A stretch of DNA of 41,302 nt from an uncultured Deferribacteraceae bacterium (GCA_947313855.1 CAMZNS010000029.1:1-41302); one strand, 5' to 3'. Positions 8,847 to 16,886 are shown, counted from the first letter of the stretch. Notes: generated by a model not told the origin, from the sequence alone. A program made the numbers and translations.

Positions 8847-10694
8847 ATGAAAAGAATTGTCTTGATGATAATGCTTGCAGGACTAGTTGTCTCCTGTACG
8901 GCGAAAGATAACGGAAGCGGATCAACAAACGAAAACACCGCCTCTAGTGGCGAATACGCCGTCGTGATGAAAGGCGACGCAAACCTTGACGCACAAACCA
9001 TAACCCTCGTCGAAACATCCGACCTGCACGGAAGAATATACCCATACGACTACGCCATCGATGGCGAAGACATGGGCGCCGGATTAGCCAAAATAGCCAC
9101 AATCGTTAACCAACTACGCAACGAAAACCCTGCACTCATACTCATGGACAACGGCGACACGGTGCAAGATAACTACATCAACCTATTCAACGACCAAGAA
9201 GTAAGCCCCATGGTCGAAGCCATGAACGCAATGAAATTCGACCTCTGGAACATCGGAAACCACGAATTCAACTTCGAAAAAGACTTCCTCTTACGTAACG
9301 TGAAAAACTTCAACGGAACCGTACTCTCCGATAACGTAATAAGCACCGACGACGGAACGTATTTCGTCAAGCCGTATCAAATATTCAACGTGAACGGTGC
9401 AAGGGTCGCCGTTGTTGGTGCAATGGTGCCCTATGTACCCATTTGGGAAGCGTCAACTCCTGAACACTTCGAAGGACTGCAATTCAACGAAATCATCAAC
9501 TCAACAACCAAAGTACTAGACGAAATAAACGGACAGTACGACGTTCTAGTAGGACTCTTCCACGTCGGACGAAATGACGAAAGGGGAGGAGACGGTATCT
9601 ACGACATCGCTAACGCCTTCCCACAATTCGACGTCATTTTCGGCGGACACGAACACGCTAGATACACCGAAGTTGTAAACGGAGTAAACATTATCGAACC
9701 CGGATTCGCAGGATGGGCTCTTGCCAAAGCTGATATCGATGTTGCCAAAGAAGACGGCAAATGGGTCGTAAAAAGTGTTTCCGTTGCTAACCTCGAAACC
9801 AACGGCGTAGAACCCGACAAAGCTATACTAGAACAGTTCGAATACGTGGACACAAAGTCCAAAGCTGTAGCAAATACCGTTGTCGGACAGGTTGTCGAAA
9901 CATTCATCCAACGACCCGACTACATCACTGGAGATGCCAAGGTCACAACAATGCCAACAGCACAACTGCAACCAAATGCGGTCATAGACCTAATCAATGA
10001 CGTGCAACTCTTCTACTCAGGAGCAGACATATCCGCTGCAGCATTCTTCAAATCTAGTGCAAACCTCATGAAAGGGGACTTCAAAAACAAAGACGTTGCC
10101 AATATCTACAAATACCCCAACACACTCATAGGAGTCGAAATATCTGGAAGCAGTATGCTAGAATACATGGAATGGTCAGCAGCATACTACAACACATGGA
10201 AAGAGGGAGACGTTACCGTATCGTTTGACAAAGATATTCGCGGCTACAACTACGACATGTTCACAGGCATCGACTACGAAATAGATATCTCCAAAGAAGC
10301 CGGTAACAGGATAGTCAACCCCATGGTGGGCGGCAACCCCCTAGATCCAAGAAAAATATACAAACTAGCAGTAAACAACTACCGCTTCGGAACACTAACT
10401 CAACACGGATGGGTAACATCGAACAACAAATACTACGACTCGTATGAAGAGATGCAAGACGCAGGAAGGATTCGCGACCTCATCGTGAAATACACCAAAG
10501 AGGAACGCAACGGCACACTCGAACCCATCGTACACCACAACTGGGGACTCATCGGCATAAAGCTAGACTACCCGCAAGCAGAACAAATATACGACATGGT
10601 GAGAACAGGAGCAATCGAAATACCACGCTCGGAGGATGGCAGAACGCCAAATGTTAAATCACTCAACATTAACGATTATCCAAACCTGAAGTAA
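8847..10694 (+). CDS. 5'-nucleotidase / cyclic-nucleotide phosphodiesterase lipoprotein (CpdB-like)
   Basis: Lipid-anchored metallophosphoesterase that hydrolyses extracellular nucleotides (5'-nucleotidase or 2',3'-cyclic nucleotide type) to nucleosides and phosphate. The signal peptide ends in lipobox LVVSC. Calcineurin-like metal motifs follow in order: DLHGR, DNGDTVQDN, GNHEFN, the LFHVGRN histidine, and GGHEHAR. The 5'-nucleotidase C-terminal domain follows with NNYRFGTL. The reading frame extends up to a TTG at 8805, but GGGAGG at 8834-8839 best fits the ATG at 8847, giving 615 residues. An ATG at 8841 lies too close to it. The exact substrate cannot be read from sequence. Confidence 0.9.
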   Translation: MKRIVLMIMLAGLVVSCTAKDNGSGSTNENTASSGEYAVVMKGDANLDAQTITLVETSDLHGRIYPYDYAIDGEDMGAGLAKIATIVNQLRNENPALILMDNGDTVQDNYINLFNDQEVSPMVEAMNAMKFDLWNIGNHEFNFEKDFLLRNVKNFNGTVLSDNVISTDDGTYFVKPYQIFNVNGARVAVVGAMVPYVPIWEASTPEHFEGLQFNEIINSTTKVLDEINGQYDVLVGLFHVGRNDERGGDGIYDIANAFPQFDVIFGGHEHARYTEVVNGVNIIEPGFAGWALAKADIDVAKEDGKWVVKSVSVANLETNGVEPDKAILEQFEYVDTKSKAVANTVVGQVVETFIQRPDYITGDAKVTTMPTAQLQPNAVIDLINDVQLFYSGADISAAAFFKSSANLMKGDFKNKDVANIYKYPNTLIGVEISGSSMLEYMEWSAAYYNTWKEGDVTVSFDKDIRGYNYDMFTGIDYEIDISKEAGNRIVNPMVGGNPLDPRKIYKLAVNNYRFGTLTQHGWVTSNNKYYDSYEEMQDAGRIRDLIVKYTKEERNGTLEPIVHHNWGLIGIKLDYPQAEQIYDMVRTGAIEIPRSEDGRTPNVKSLNINDYPNLK

Positions 10695-10699
10695 GCAGG

Positions 10700-10741
10700 G
10701 CTTGCACGACGGAGCTTGCACGACGGAGCTTGCACGACGGA
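10700..10741. repeat. 14-bp tandem repeat, 3 copies
   Basis: Three perfect copies of GCTTGCACGACGGA begin five bases after the stop codon of the 5'-nucleotidase gene. Confidence 0.92.
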
Positions 10742-10744
10742 CAA

Positions 10745-10773
10745 ACAGGGGGGTGTGGGGATGCCCCCCCTGT
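10745..10773 (+). terminator. GC-rich hairpin after the 5'-nucleotidase gene
   Basis: A perfect 9-bp stem, ACAGGGGGG (10745-10753) and CCCCCCTGT (10765-10773), has an 11-base loop. It is followed by a weak T-containing stretch, GTTCGTT. Position and strength suit transcription termination after the nucleotidase gene. Confidence 0.5.
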
Positions 10774-10795
10774 GTTCGTTAGTCGATCAAAGTTG

Positions 10796-11051
10796 ATGTG
10801 CTGACGTGTGCTGACGTGTGCTGACGTGTGCTGACGTGTGCCGACGTGGTGCTGACGTGCCGACGTGTGCTGACGTGCCGACGTGTGCTGATGTGCTGAC
10901 GTGTGCTGATGTGCTGGCGTGTGCTGATGTGCTGGCGTGTGCCGACGTGGTGCTGACGTGTGCCGACGTGGTGCTGACGTGTGCTGATGTGCTGATGTGC
11001 CGACGTGTGCTGACGTGTGCTGATGTGCTGGCGTGTGCCGACGTGCCGACG
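10796..11051. repeat. Long GTGCTGAC-type minisatellite
   Basis: About 25 head-to-tail units with lengths alternating among 9, 10 and 11 bp, built on CTGACGTGTG with CTGATGTG, CTGGCGTG and CCGACGTG variants. The plus strand is G/T-rich. Much of it (ACGTGTGC) is strictly alternating purine-pyrimidine. Frames running through it are compositional artefacts. Confidence 0.95.
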
Positions 11052-11144
11052 CAGAAAGAGGGACCAAGGCACCACCATGAGCAACAAGTGCAAGGTGGGC
11101 ACAAAGCCCCTATCTGAAACCAAAACTAATGTCGTCGAACAAGA

Positions 11145-11363
11145 CTACTTGCTTGCGTTGGCATCCATGTTGTATTTCTTCATAAACTTCTCAACGCGAC
11201 CAGCAGCATCAACAAACTTCTGCTTGCCAGTGTAGAACGGGTGACAAGCTGAACATACGGCAACTGTTGTACGCTCAGGTTTTGTGCTCTTGGTTTTAAC
11301 AACATGCCCACATGCACATGTAATTGTAACATCTTTGTACTCTGGGTGGATTCCGTTTTTCAT
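11145..11363 (-). CDS. rpmE: 50S ribosomal protein L31, zinc-binding type
   Basis: Ribosomal large-subunit protein, 72 residues. It begins MKNGIHPEY and contains CACGH and [14 protein letters not shown]. The cysteines are those of the zinc-binding (C+) form of L31. GAGGG precedes the ATG. It is a single-gene unit. A TATAAT-like -10 on the minus strand at 11418-11413 is a candidate promoter, with no good -35. Its 3' end is about 90 bases from the long minisatellite. Confidence 0.95.
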   Translation of the reverse strand: MKNGIHPEYKDVTITCACGHVVKTKSTKPERTTVAVCSACHPFYTGKQKFVDAAGRVEKFMKKYNMDANASK

Positions 11364-11709
11364 AATTGTGTAGCCCTCGTGTGTGTTTATTTATTCTGTC
11401 CAATCAGAACAGATTATACACCATTGAAGCGTATAAAGCTAGTCATAATAAACCGAAAATACCACTGTTGTCAACTAAATATATTGTACGTCATACTATT
11501 GTACGTTAGCATCAGAAAATCTAGGTGTAACACGCCCACACGCCCACACCCTCGCTCCAACAGAGAATATTATTTTGGGTTGCTGGTTTACTTGTGGACT
11601 AATTTGTAATATACTAGAAGGAATAGGGTTGCGTGAGGCAATATTAATGACAAACAATACCCTAAGTTGTTGCAAAAAAATATGGTGGTAGTGGTATGGT
11701 GGTAGTGGT
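11364..11709. other. Divergent spacer between rpmE and gmk
   Basis: A 346-base gap between divergent genes. It holds the rpmE leader, a short CACGCCCACA duplication near 11531-11549, the candidate gmk promoter at 11587-11615, and the 14-bp duplication at the gmk start. No gene is visible. Confidence 0.5.
11587..11615 (+). promoter_or_regulatory. Candidate promoter for gmk-rpoZ
   Basis: TTTACT (11587-11592) and TATACT (11610-11615) are 17 bases apart, with 4/6 and 5/6 matches to the sigma-70 consensus. It lies about 95 bases upstream of gmk. The assignment is by eye only. Confidence 0.4.
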
Positions 11710-11712
11710 ATG
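11682..11712 (+). repeat. 14-bp duplication making three ATGs at the gmk start
   Basis: ATGGTGGTAGTGGT occurs twice (11682-11695 and 11696-11709) and is followed by the real ATG at 11710. Only the third ATG is in the gmk frame. The other two would give very short peptides. The GGTGGTAGTGG just upstream is a poor Shine-Dalgarno. Confidence 0.8.
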
Positions 11713-12342
11713 AACGGTTTGCTCATTGTTGTCAGTGCACCCAGCGGTGCCGGCAAAACAACCCTGTCGAAAATGCTGATGAAGGAATTTCCCAACCTAA
11801 AACAGTCGGTATCGCACACAACGAGACCCCTAAGGGAAAACGAAACTCACGGCAAAGACTACTTCTTCGTCAGCAAAGAAGAATTCAGTGACATGCTACA
11901 ACGTGACGAACTACTCGAATGGGCAACTGTGCACGGCAACCTCTACGGCACCTCCACCAAATACATTCGCAAAGCTCTAAACAACAAAGAAGACATTCTC
12001 CTAGACATCGACGTGCAGGGCGTACGCAAATTACAAGGACAGGAAGGGATACCAGCAATATACGTCTTCATCTCGCCATCAAAAATTAGCACGCTAGAAA
12101 AAAGACTCAGCAATCGACCCGACAAAGACGTTCTAGACTACTCACAACGCATTAGCAACGCAAAAGACGAAGTCAAAGAGTTTGGACGATACGATCACAT
12201 AATCATAAACGACGACCTCAACCAAGCACTACAATGCTTCAAAAAAATATACCTGGCATCAAAAACAAGTAGGCTAAGGTACGCAAGCTACAACGAATTT
12301 ATCGACCTAGGCGACGAAACAAACACACCAATAAAAAAATAA
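11710..12342 (+). CDS. gmk: Guanylate kinase
   Basis: Phosphorylates GMP to GDP with ATP in the cytoplasm. The 210 residues show the P-loop SAPSGAGKTT (residues 9-18), the GMP-binding stretch SVSHTTRPLRENE, GKDYFFVSKEEF, and the Walker B-like DILLDIDVQGV. It is full length. It is followed after 36 bases by rpoZ, the usual gmk-rpoZ arrangement. The start region carries a 14-bp duplication with two out-of-frame upstream ATGs, which may lower translation. Confidence 0.96.
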   Translation: MNGLLIVVSAPSGAGKTTLSKMLMKEFPNLKQSVSHTTRPLRENETHGKDYFFVSKEEFSDMLQRDELLEWATVHGNLYGTSTKYIRKALNNKEDILLDIDVQGVRKLQGQEGIPAIYVFISPSKISTLEKRLSNRPDKDVLDYSQRISNAKDEVKEFGRYDHIIINDDLNQALQCFKKIYLASKTSRLRYASYNEFIDLGDETNTPIKK

Positions 12343-12378
12343 GCCGAAACAACAACACTACCACGAGGTAACCAAACT

Positions 12379-12618
12379 ATGATGTTCATCAATATGGATA
12401 ACTACTTTAGACGACACGAAGGCGTTGGCAAGTTTGACGTTATAAAGCAGGCCGGGGAAAGGGTCGCAGAACTCATCGACGCAAACGACGAAACACTGCC
12501 CCTACAAACCGCAAGGGGTAAAAAAATTACCACACAAGTGCTAAACGAAATACTAAACGACGAAATAGTCGCAACAGTGATGGACACCAAGATGGGCACC
12601 GAACAACAAAGTGACTAG
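12379..12618 (+). CDS. rpoZ: RNA polymerase omega subunit
   Basis: Small subunit assisting assembly of RNA polymerase. The 79 residues show the expected pattern, with KFDVIKQAGERVAELIDAN followed by a basic, proline-poor link and VLNEILNDEI, an omega-type C-terminal helix. Similarity is modest, and location straight after gmk is the stronger argument. The ATG at 12379 is preceded by CGAGGT. Internal ATGs at 12382 and 12394 (MDNYF) are alternatives, and the last would match the typical omega N-terminus better. Confidence 0.82.
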   Translation: MMFINMDNYFRRHEGVGKFDVIKQAGERVAELIDANDETLPLQTARGKKITTQVLNEILNDEIVATVMDTKMGTEQQSD

Positions 12619-12963
12619 GGAACCAAGGCGAAACCTAATACTAAACGACACTCGCCCTTCGATAGCACCACAAACTACGCATCTCAGTCCAGAACCATGC
12701 CAGAACCATGAGGCGAAACTTTAAAATATTCATTAATTATAGACTTAACTTGAGTAGTTTTTTAGAATGTGATAGTATTTGAATAATATTTTTTACCCAT
12801 CAGTAAACAGTAATCAATAATCGGGTAAGTAGACCTAAGAACCCCCCCTGATTGGGCTGTTTGTAAAAGGTGCCTCTGACACGCTAAGACCACAAAGTAC
12901 GCCGTGTTGACGACTCTGTTTTGTTCTTCAGCGTGCAGAGATACTGCTAGGAGTTAGATTGTT
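12619..12963. other. Leader region of the flagellar operon
   Basis: A 345-base spacer between rpoZ and motA. It contains a short CCAGAACCATG duplication near 12690-12711, an AT-rich stretch with a candidate promoter at 12750-12778, and a leader of about 170 bases. The leader has a short TTACCC/GGGTAA pairing (12792-12828) and an ACACG/CGTGT pairing (12877-12907). I could not match it to a known riboswitch. Confidence 0.45.
12750..12778 (+). promoter_or_regulatory. Candidate sigma-70 promoter upstream of motA
   Basis: TTGAGT (12750-12755) and TAGTAT (12773-12778) have a 17-base spacer, each 4/6 to consensus. No clear sigma-54 (GG-N10-GC) or sigma-28 element was seen instead. Confidence 0.35.
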
Positions 12964-13728
12964 ATGGATTTAGGAACAGTAGTAGGCTTTATAGTTGCCT
13001 GGGGATTCTTGATTTTAGCTGTCCTACTAAATGCCGGTATTGCGGCTTATGCCGATATAGTCTCCGTATTAATAGTTGTCGGAGCCAGCATGGGCATCTA
13101 CTACATGTCTTACCCCGCACGTACCGCAACCAAGGGGCTGATAGCCCTCATGAAAACCATATTCTTCACACCTATTACCCCCTCAAAAACTATTGTCCAA
13201 ATAGTCGAATACTCTGTTGTTGCCCGTCGTGACGGAATACTAGCCTTGGAGGCGATGCAGGACGAAGCCGACGATCCCTTCCTAACACTCGGTATCGGTC
13301 TTGCCGTGGACGGCACCGATGGCGAAGTATCTCGCAATGTTCTCGAAAATAGTCTGGATGGTCTTGACGTCCGACATCTCCGTGTTGTTGATATGATCAA
13401 CAGCGTTGGGGAAGTTGCTCCAGCCATGGGGATGGTGGGAACACTTGTGGGACTAATCGCCATGCTGTTGAACCTCGATAACCCCGACCTCATCGGACCC
13501 TCACTGTCGGTCGCACTCATCACCACACTGTACGGCTCCCTCATAGCTAACGTTATCGCGTTCCCCCTTGCACGCAAACTCAAGGCTCGTCATGAAGAAG
13601 AGGTGCTGGTTAAAACCATTATTCTCGAAGGGATACTTGCCATACAAGCAGGGGATAACCCTAGGATTGTCGAACAAAAACTTAACGCTTACATCGCACC
13701 GTCGGAACGCGAATCCCGCTTTGAATAA
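12964..13728 (+). CDS. motA: Flagellar motor stator protein MotA
   Basis: Proton- or sodium-conducting stator subunit in the inner membrane that turns the flagellar rotor. The 254 residues have four membrane segments: two near the N-terminus, then a large cytoplasmic loop, then PAMGMVGTLVGLIAML and the segment ending NVIAFPLARKL. The two prolines conserved in MotA are at these last positions. AGGAG precedes the ATG. It is first in a run motA-motB-fliL-fliN-fliO-fliP-fliQ, 44 bases ahead of motB. Confidence 0.95.
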   Translation: MDLGTVVGFIVAWGFLILAVLLNAGIAAYADIVSVLIVVGASMGIYYMSYPARTATKGLIALMKTIFFTPITPSKTIVQIVEYSVVARRDGILALEAMQDEADDPFLTLGIGLAVDGTDGEVSRNVLENSLDGLDVRHLRVVDMINSVGEVAPAMGMVGTLVGLIAMLLNLDNPDLIGPSLSVALITTLYGSLIANVIAFPLARKLKARHEEEVLVKTIILEGILAIQAGDNPRIVEQKLNAYIAPSERESRFE

Positions 13729-13772
13729 CCATAACACTTTTAGTTTTAAGTATAAATTAGTAGGTTTGAAAA

Positions 13773-14510
13773 ATGGCTAGAAAAAAGAAAAAGCCGGTCT
13801 GTCCTTACTCACCCTCTTGGATGACCACCTTTGCTGACATGAATATGCTACTTCTAACATTCTTCGTTCTACTTTTGTCCATGGCAACCCTGGACGAAGT
13901 GAAGATACGTGAAGCATTCGGCTCGTTGCAAGGCTCCGACGGTATTCTATCCGTGGCACGCAAACCGATCGTCTCTGAAAATATGCCCATACCACGCGTA
14001 ATCCTAACCCCGTCCACCCCTAAGGAGGGGAAATCTGAAATCTACGAAAATGTGCAGGAACTAATACAAAAAACAGAAAAATCCGACGTTATCTCAGTCA
14101 TCGACAAGCCCGAAGGGGTATCCATACGAATTGTTGGCTCCGTGCTCTTTGGCAACAGTGGAGACGCACTCACCGACGAATCACGTATTCTGCTGGACAA
14201 CCTCCTATCCATTATCAAAAACTCGCCCTACAAATTAATCAATATCGAGGGGCACACATCAGACCTAACCCCCCCCGCACCATGGAAGTCTAACTGGGAA
14301 CTATCCGCCGCTAGAGCAAGTACTGTCTTGACCTATTTCATAGATAAGGGTAGAATAAACCCCGGACGACTATCCATGACTGCTTTTGGCGAATACCACC
14401 CCCTTTTACCCAATATATCCCAAAGAAATAGGGGGGCGAACGACAGGGTGGAGATAAACTTATTCTCATCCGATTACTCCGATGTACGACCACGCGTAAC
14501 CGAGCAGTAA
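13773..14510 (+). CDS. motB: Flagellar motor stator protein MotB
   Basis: Partner of MotA that anchors the stator to peptidoglycan. Of 245 residues, 1-15 are basic and cytoplasmic. A single membrane helix carries D22 (in FADMNMLLLTFF), the ion-binding aspartate. A linker follows. The OmpA-like peptidoglycan-binding domain has NIEGHTSDL, NWELSAARAS and NRGANDRVEI. The protein is complete. The stop codon overlaps the start of a 230-bp minisatellite separating it from fliL. Confidence 0.96.
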   Translation: MARKKKKPVCPYSPSWMTTFADMNMLLLTFFVLLLSMATLDEVKIREAFGSLQGSDGILSVARKPIVSENMPIPRVILTPSTPKEGKSEIYENVQELIQKTEKSDVISVIDKPEGVSIRIVGSVLFGNSGDALTDESRILLDNLLSIIKNSPYKLINIEGHTSDLTPPAPWKSNWELSAARASTVLTYFIDKGRINPGRLSMTAFGEYHPLLPNISQRNRGANDRVEINLFSSDYSDVRPRVTEQ

Positions 14511-14741
14511 CACGTAACACGTAACACGAGTAGCCGTAACACGTAACACGAGTAGCCGTAACACGTAACACGAGTAGCCGTAACACGCAACACGAGTAGC
14601 CGTAACACGTAACACGTAACACGAGTAGCCGTAACACGCAACACGAGTAGCCGTAACACGAGTAGCCGTAACACGAGTAGCCGTAACACGCAACACGAGT
14701 AGCCGTAACACGCAACACGAGTAGCCGTAACACGTAACACG
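14508..14741. repeat. CGTAACACGAGTAGC minisatellite between motB and fliL
   Basis: Interleaved units of 15 bp (CGTAACACGAGTAGC) and longer forms with an extra CGTAACA or CGCAACA insert. The array fills the gap between motB and fliL. Its first unit merges with the motB stop region (GCAGTAACACG), suggesting it grew from the end of the gene. A short AAATAGT heptamer run follows at about 14755-14774. Confidence 0.95.
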
Positions 14742-14815
14742 ATTCTAAATTGTGAATAGTAAATAGTAAATAGTGACGCCGTAGCAAACTATTTGAGATT
14801 CTAGGAGAAACTAAA

Positions 14816-15331
14816 ATGCCCATCGAAAATGATATTGAAGTTAGCAAAGCCACCCAAAAAAAAGGTGGATCCAAGATAACCAAACTACTAATGCTACTCC
14901 TACCCATCCTGCTTATTGCTGCTGGCGGTATATACTTCATGATGTTCCAAGGGAACAAAGAAACTAACACAATAAATGCCGCAATCGCCACCGCCGACCT
15001 CGCCGGCGAACAACCCATATCTGGAAACATTGTTGACCTAGATACCTTTACCATCAACCTTGCCGATCCCGGTGCAAGCAAATTCCTCAAAATGACACTC
15101 TCTCTCGAAGTCACAGGATCCAAAAAAGCCGTGGACGAAGTTAACGCAAATATGCCCAAAATACGGGACATTATCATCACCGTAGTGTCGTCAAGAACAT
15201 ACGACGAAATAAGAACCGAACGTGGACAAACCATCTTCAAAAACGATATCAAAACACGGGTGAACGCCTTCCTGAAAGAGGGTAGGGTGATTAACGTGTA
15301 CAAAAAAGAGTTTGTTGCACAAGGGAACTAA
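14816..15331 (+). CDS. fliL: Flagellar basal body-associated protein FliL
   Basis: Single-pass inner-membrane protein that associates with the stator and supports motor function. The 171 residues comprise a cytoplasmic stretch, one membrane helix at about 24-43 (LMLLLPILLIAAGG) and a periplasmic FliL domain. Typical features are FTINLADP, KFLKMTLSLEV and the C-terminal IKTRVNAFL. AGGAG lies upstream of the ATG. The usual next gene, fliM, is absent here; fliN follows after a 164-base gap with its own candidate promoter. Confidence 0.93.
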   Translation: MPIENDIEVSKATQKKGGSKITKLLMLLLPILLIAAGGIYFMMFQGNKETNTINAAIATADLAGEQPISGNIVDLDTFTINLADPGASKFLKMTLSLEVTGSKKAVDEVNANMPKIRDIIITVVSSRTYDEIRTERGQTIFKNDIKTRVNAFLKEGRVINVYKKEFVAQGN

Positions 15332-15413
15332 GACCGAACGCAGAACACAACCCTAAACACAATCGCAAGCACCGAAATCTATAAATACTCAGGGGTGTGG
15401 GCAATCAAAAATA

Positions 15414-15442
15414 TTGCATGGACTGGGAACTAATGCTATCAT
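15414..15442 (+). promoter_or_regulatory. Candidate internal promoter upstream of fliN
   Basis: TTGCAT (15414-15419) and TATCAT (15437-15442) are separated by exactly 17 bases, 4/6 and 5/6 to consensus. The start of fliN is 54 bases downstream. A TTACC/GGTAA hairpin lies in the leader near 15460-15475. Confidence 0.45.
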
Positions 15443-15495
15443 ACTGAGGAATGCACGCTTACCCTTACAGGTAACTGACGCAACGGGAGGCTGTT

Positions 15496-15798
15496 ATGGC
15501 AACACTAGATATAGACCCAGATTTGGTTCGCGAACTGTTTGGCGATGTTCTGCTAAACTGTACATGCGAACTTGGTCGTACCAAAAGTAGCATCGGCGAG
15601 ATCCTCAACTGGAAAGAGGGCGACCTTGTGCATATCGACAAAACCTCCGGCGAACCGGTGGACTGCCTAATTAACGGCAAACCTATCGCTTCGGGGGAAG
15701 TAATGGTTGTTGATGATAGGTTCTCACTGAGAATCACAGATATCTCTGATGACGAAAAACTAACAATTAAATCCAAGTACGGTCTTTACTCATGGTAG
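15496..15798 (+). CDS. fliN: Flagellar motor switch protein FliN
   Basis: C-ring protein of the flagellar switch, cytoplasmic. The 100 residues form a single SpoA/surface-presentation domain: VLLNCTCELGRTKSSIGEIL, WKEGDLVHIDKTSGEPVDC, then INGKPIASGEVMVVDDRFSLRI. This is the minimal FliN length, without the CheC-like extension of FliY. GGGAGG precedes the ATG. The last seven bases overlap the start of fliO, a typical coupled arrangement. Confidence 0.92.
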   Translation: MATLDIDPDLVRELFGDVLLNCTCELGRTKSSIGEILNWKEGDLVHIDKTSGEPVDCLINGKPIASGEVMVVDDRFSLRITDISDDEKLTIKSKYGLYSW

Positions 15799-16886
15799 CT
15801 TTGTCGCCTCTAATCGCTCACCATGTTGCGGGCACGACTACCGCTCACCATGTTGCGGGCACGACTACCGCTCACCATGTTGCGGGCACGACCACTGCTC
15901 ACCATGTTGCGGGCACGACTACCGCTCACCATGTTGCGGGCACGACCACTGCTCACCACCGAACCCTGTTGGGACAGCTACGACAAATCCTGCCACTACT
16001 AGTAGCGTTTACGGTTATCACCACACTGTTCCTCGCCCCAGCGGGTGCCCATGGCGGGATGGTTGTACGCGATTTCCAAGACAACCTCACCTTCGAAATA
16101 AACTTTGAAGGCTCCTACTCCGAAATAACAACTCAAGGGGTGGGAAACCTATCCATACTGTCGTTTAAGGCTTCGGAAGACATCATCTTCGACAACACAA
16201 GCTACCTCTATCAGCAAGTTACGCGTAGCTATTTGGAGCGTGAAGGGGACTCCTATCGCCTCGTAACAGAGTTCCGACACGAACCCCCTGTTACACCGCT
16301 GCTAGAGAAGACAGATACGGGCATCGCCATAACATATGTTGGTGTTGGGCTGCCCGCGGAGGATGACTTAACCGCTGAGGACACCCCCTCATTAGGTACG
16401 TTTTCAGTGCGAGCACTAGTCTTCCTCACTGTTTTCATAGGGTTGGCACTCGGTCTGGTTTGGATTCTGAAAAAGTCGTTCAGGCGTGTTGCCATTACCG
16501 AAGTTCGCGGTGTTGCTCGGGTTCTCGGTCGCCTCGATATTCAATTACGCAAGTCGTTATATTTTTGCGAAGTTGGCGACAAGGTTTACATCTTGGGGGT
16601 CACAGACGACAACATTAGTGTTGTGGACACCCTTGAAGGGGAGGAGGCGATATCTCGCATCAAGGCGGGGTTCTCGCGTAGGGAGGATTTCGGTAGCTAC
16701 CTACGCTTTTTCAATACCCGCAACGACACTGCTAGCAATATCTCTGGTACTGTTCCTGCTGGTTCTGGTTCGGTTGCAGACGATATTATTGCCGATAGCA
16801 TTTCGGTTGACACCAACAGAGCACATGGCAATGAAACTAGTCGCCTCGGTTCAAAATGGAAGGAGCGTACATCATCAAAAAAATAG
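15792..16886 (+). CDS. fliO: FliO/FliZ-like flagellar export protein with His-rich repeat N-terminus
   Basis: Likely assembly factor for the FliP export channel. It is recognised by position (between fliN and fliP) and topology. Residues 9-56 are five copies of AHHVAGTTT plus a final AHH, an insertion not expected for FliO. A signal-like hydrophobic stretch follows (about 66-83), then an extracytoplasmic domain of about 120 residues, a second membrane helix (about 205-228, LTVFIGLALGLVWILKK), and a FliO-type domain with RKSLYFCEVGDKVYILGVTDDNI. The ATG overlaps the fliN stop. No in-frame ATG exists between the repeats and the signal segment, so the repeats seem to be translated. The 3' end overlaps fliP by 31 bases. 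Confidence 0.82.
   Translation: MVALSPLIAHHVAGTTTAHHVAGTTTAHHVAGTTTAHHVAGTTTAHHVAGTTTAHHRTLLGQLRQILPLLVAFTVITTLFLAPAGAHGGMVVRDFQDNLTFEINFEGSYSEITTQGVGNLSILSFKASEDIIFDNTSYLYQQVTRSYLEREGDSYRLVTEFRHEPPVTPLLEKTDTGIAITYVGVGLPAEDDLTAEDTPSLGTFSVRALVFLTVFIGLALGLVWILKKSFRRVAITEVRGVARVLGRLDIQLRKSLYFCEVGDKVYILGVTDDNISVVDTLEGEEAISRIKAGFSRREDFGSYLRFFNTRNDTASNISGTVPAGSGSVADDIIADSISVDTNRAHGNETSRLGSKWKERTSSKK
15816..15958. repeat. 27-bp coding minisatellite in fliO, 5.3 copies
   Basis: Units start at 15816, 15843, 15870, 15897 and 15924, with a partial sixth at 15951. The unit begins GCTCACCATGTTGCGGGCAC, and copies differ only at one or two third-position bases (CTACC versus CCACT). Each encodes AHHVAGTTT. 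The unit is a multiple of three, so gains and losses stay in frame. Confidence 0.97.

Noticed and set aside
10796-11051. CRISPR array
   Set aside because: Units are contiguous with no spacers. The same holds for every other array in the window, and no cas gene is present.
10669-11123. Overlapping long frames of 99-132 codons on both strands across the 10.8-11.05 kb array
   Set aside because: They consist of repeated Cys-Ala-Asp-Val or His-Thr-Ser-Ala strings in several frames at once, which a 10-bp array produces automatically. None has a Shine-Dalgarno or family similarity.
12790-12960. Known riboswitch in the motA leader
   Set aside because: Small pairings exist, but no conserved core of a described class was found.
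14338-15303. 321-codon minus-strand frame opposite motB, the array and fliL
   Set aside because: It lies antisense to two certain flagellar genes and its middle is array-derived (RVTCYGYSC repeats).
15440-15495. c-di-GMP (GEMM-I) riboswitch upstream of fliN
   Set aside because: GACGCAACGGGAGGC looks faintly like part of the motif, but the GGGCAAACC element and the two-stem architecture are missing.
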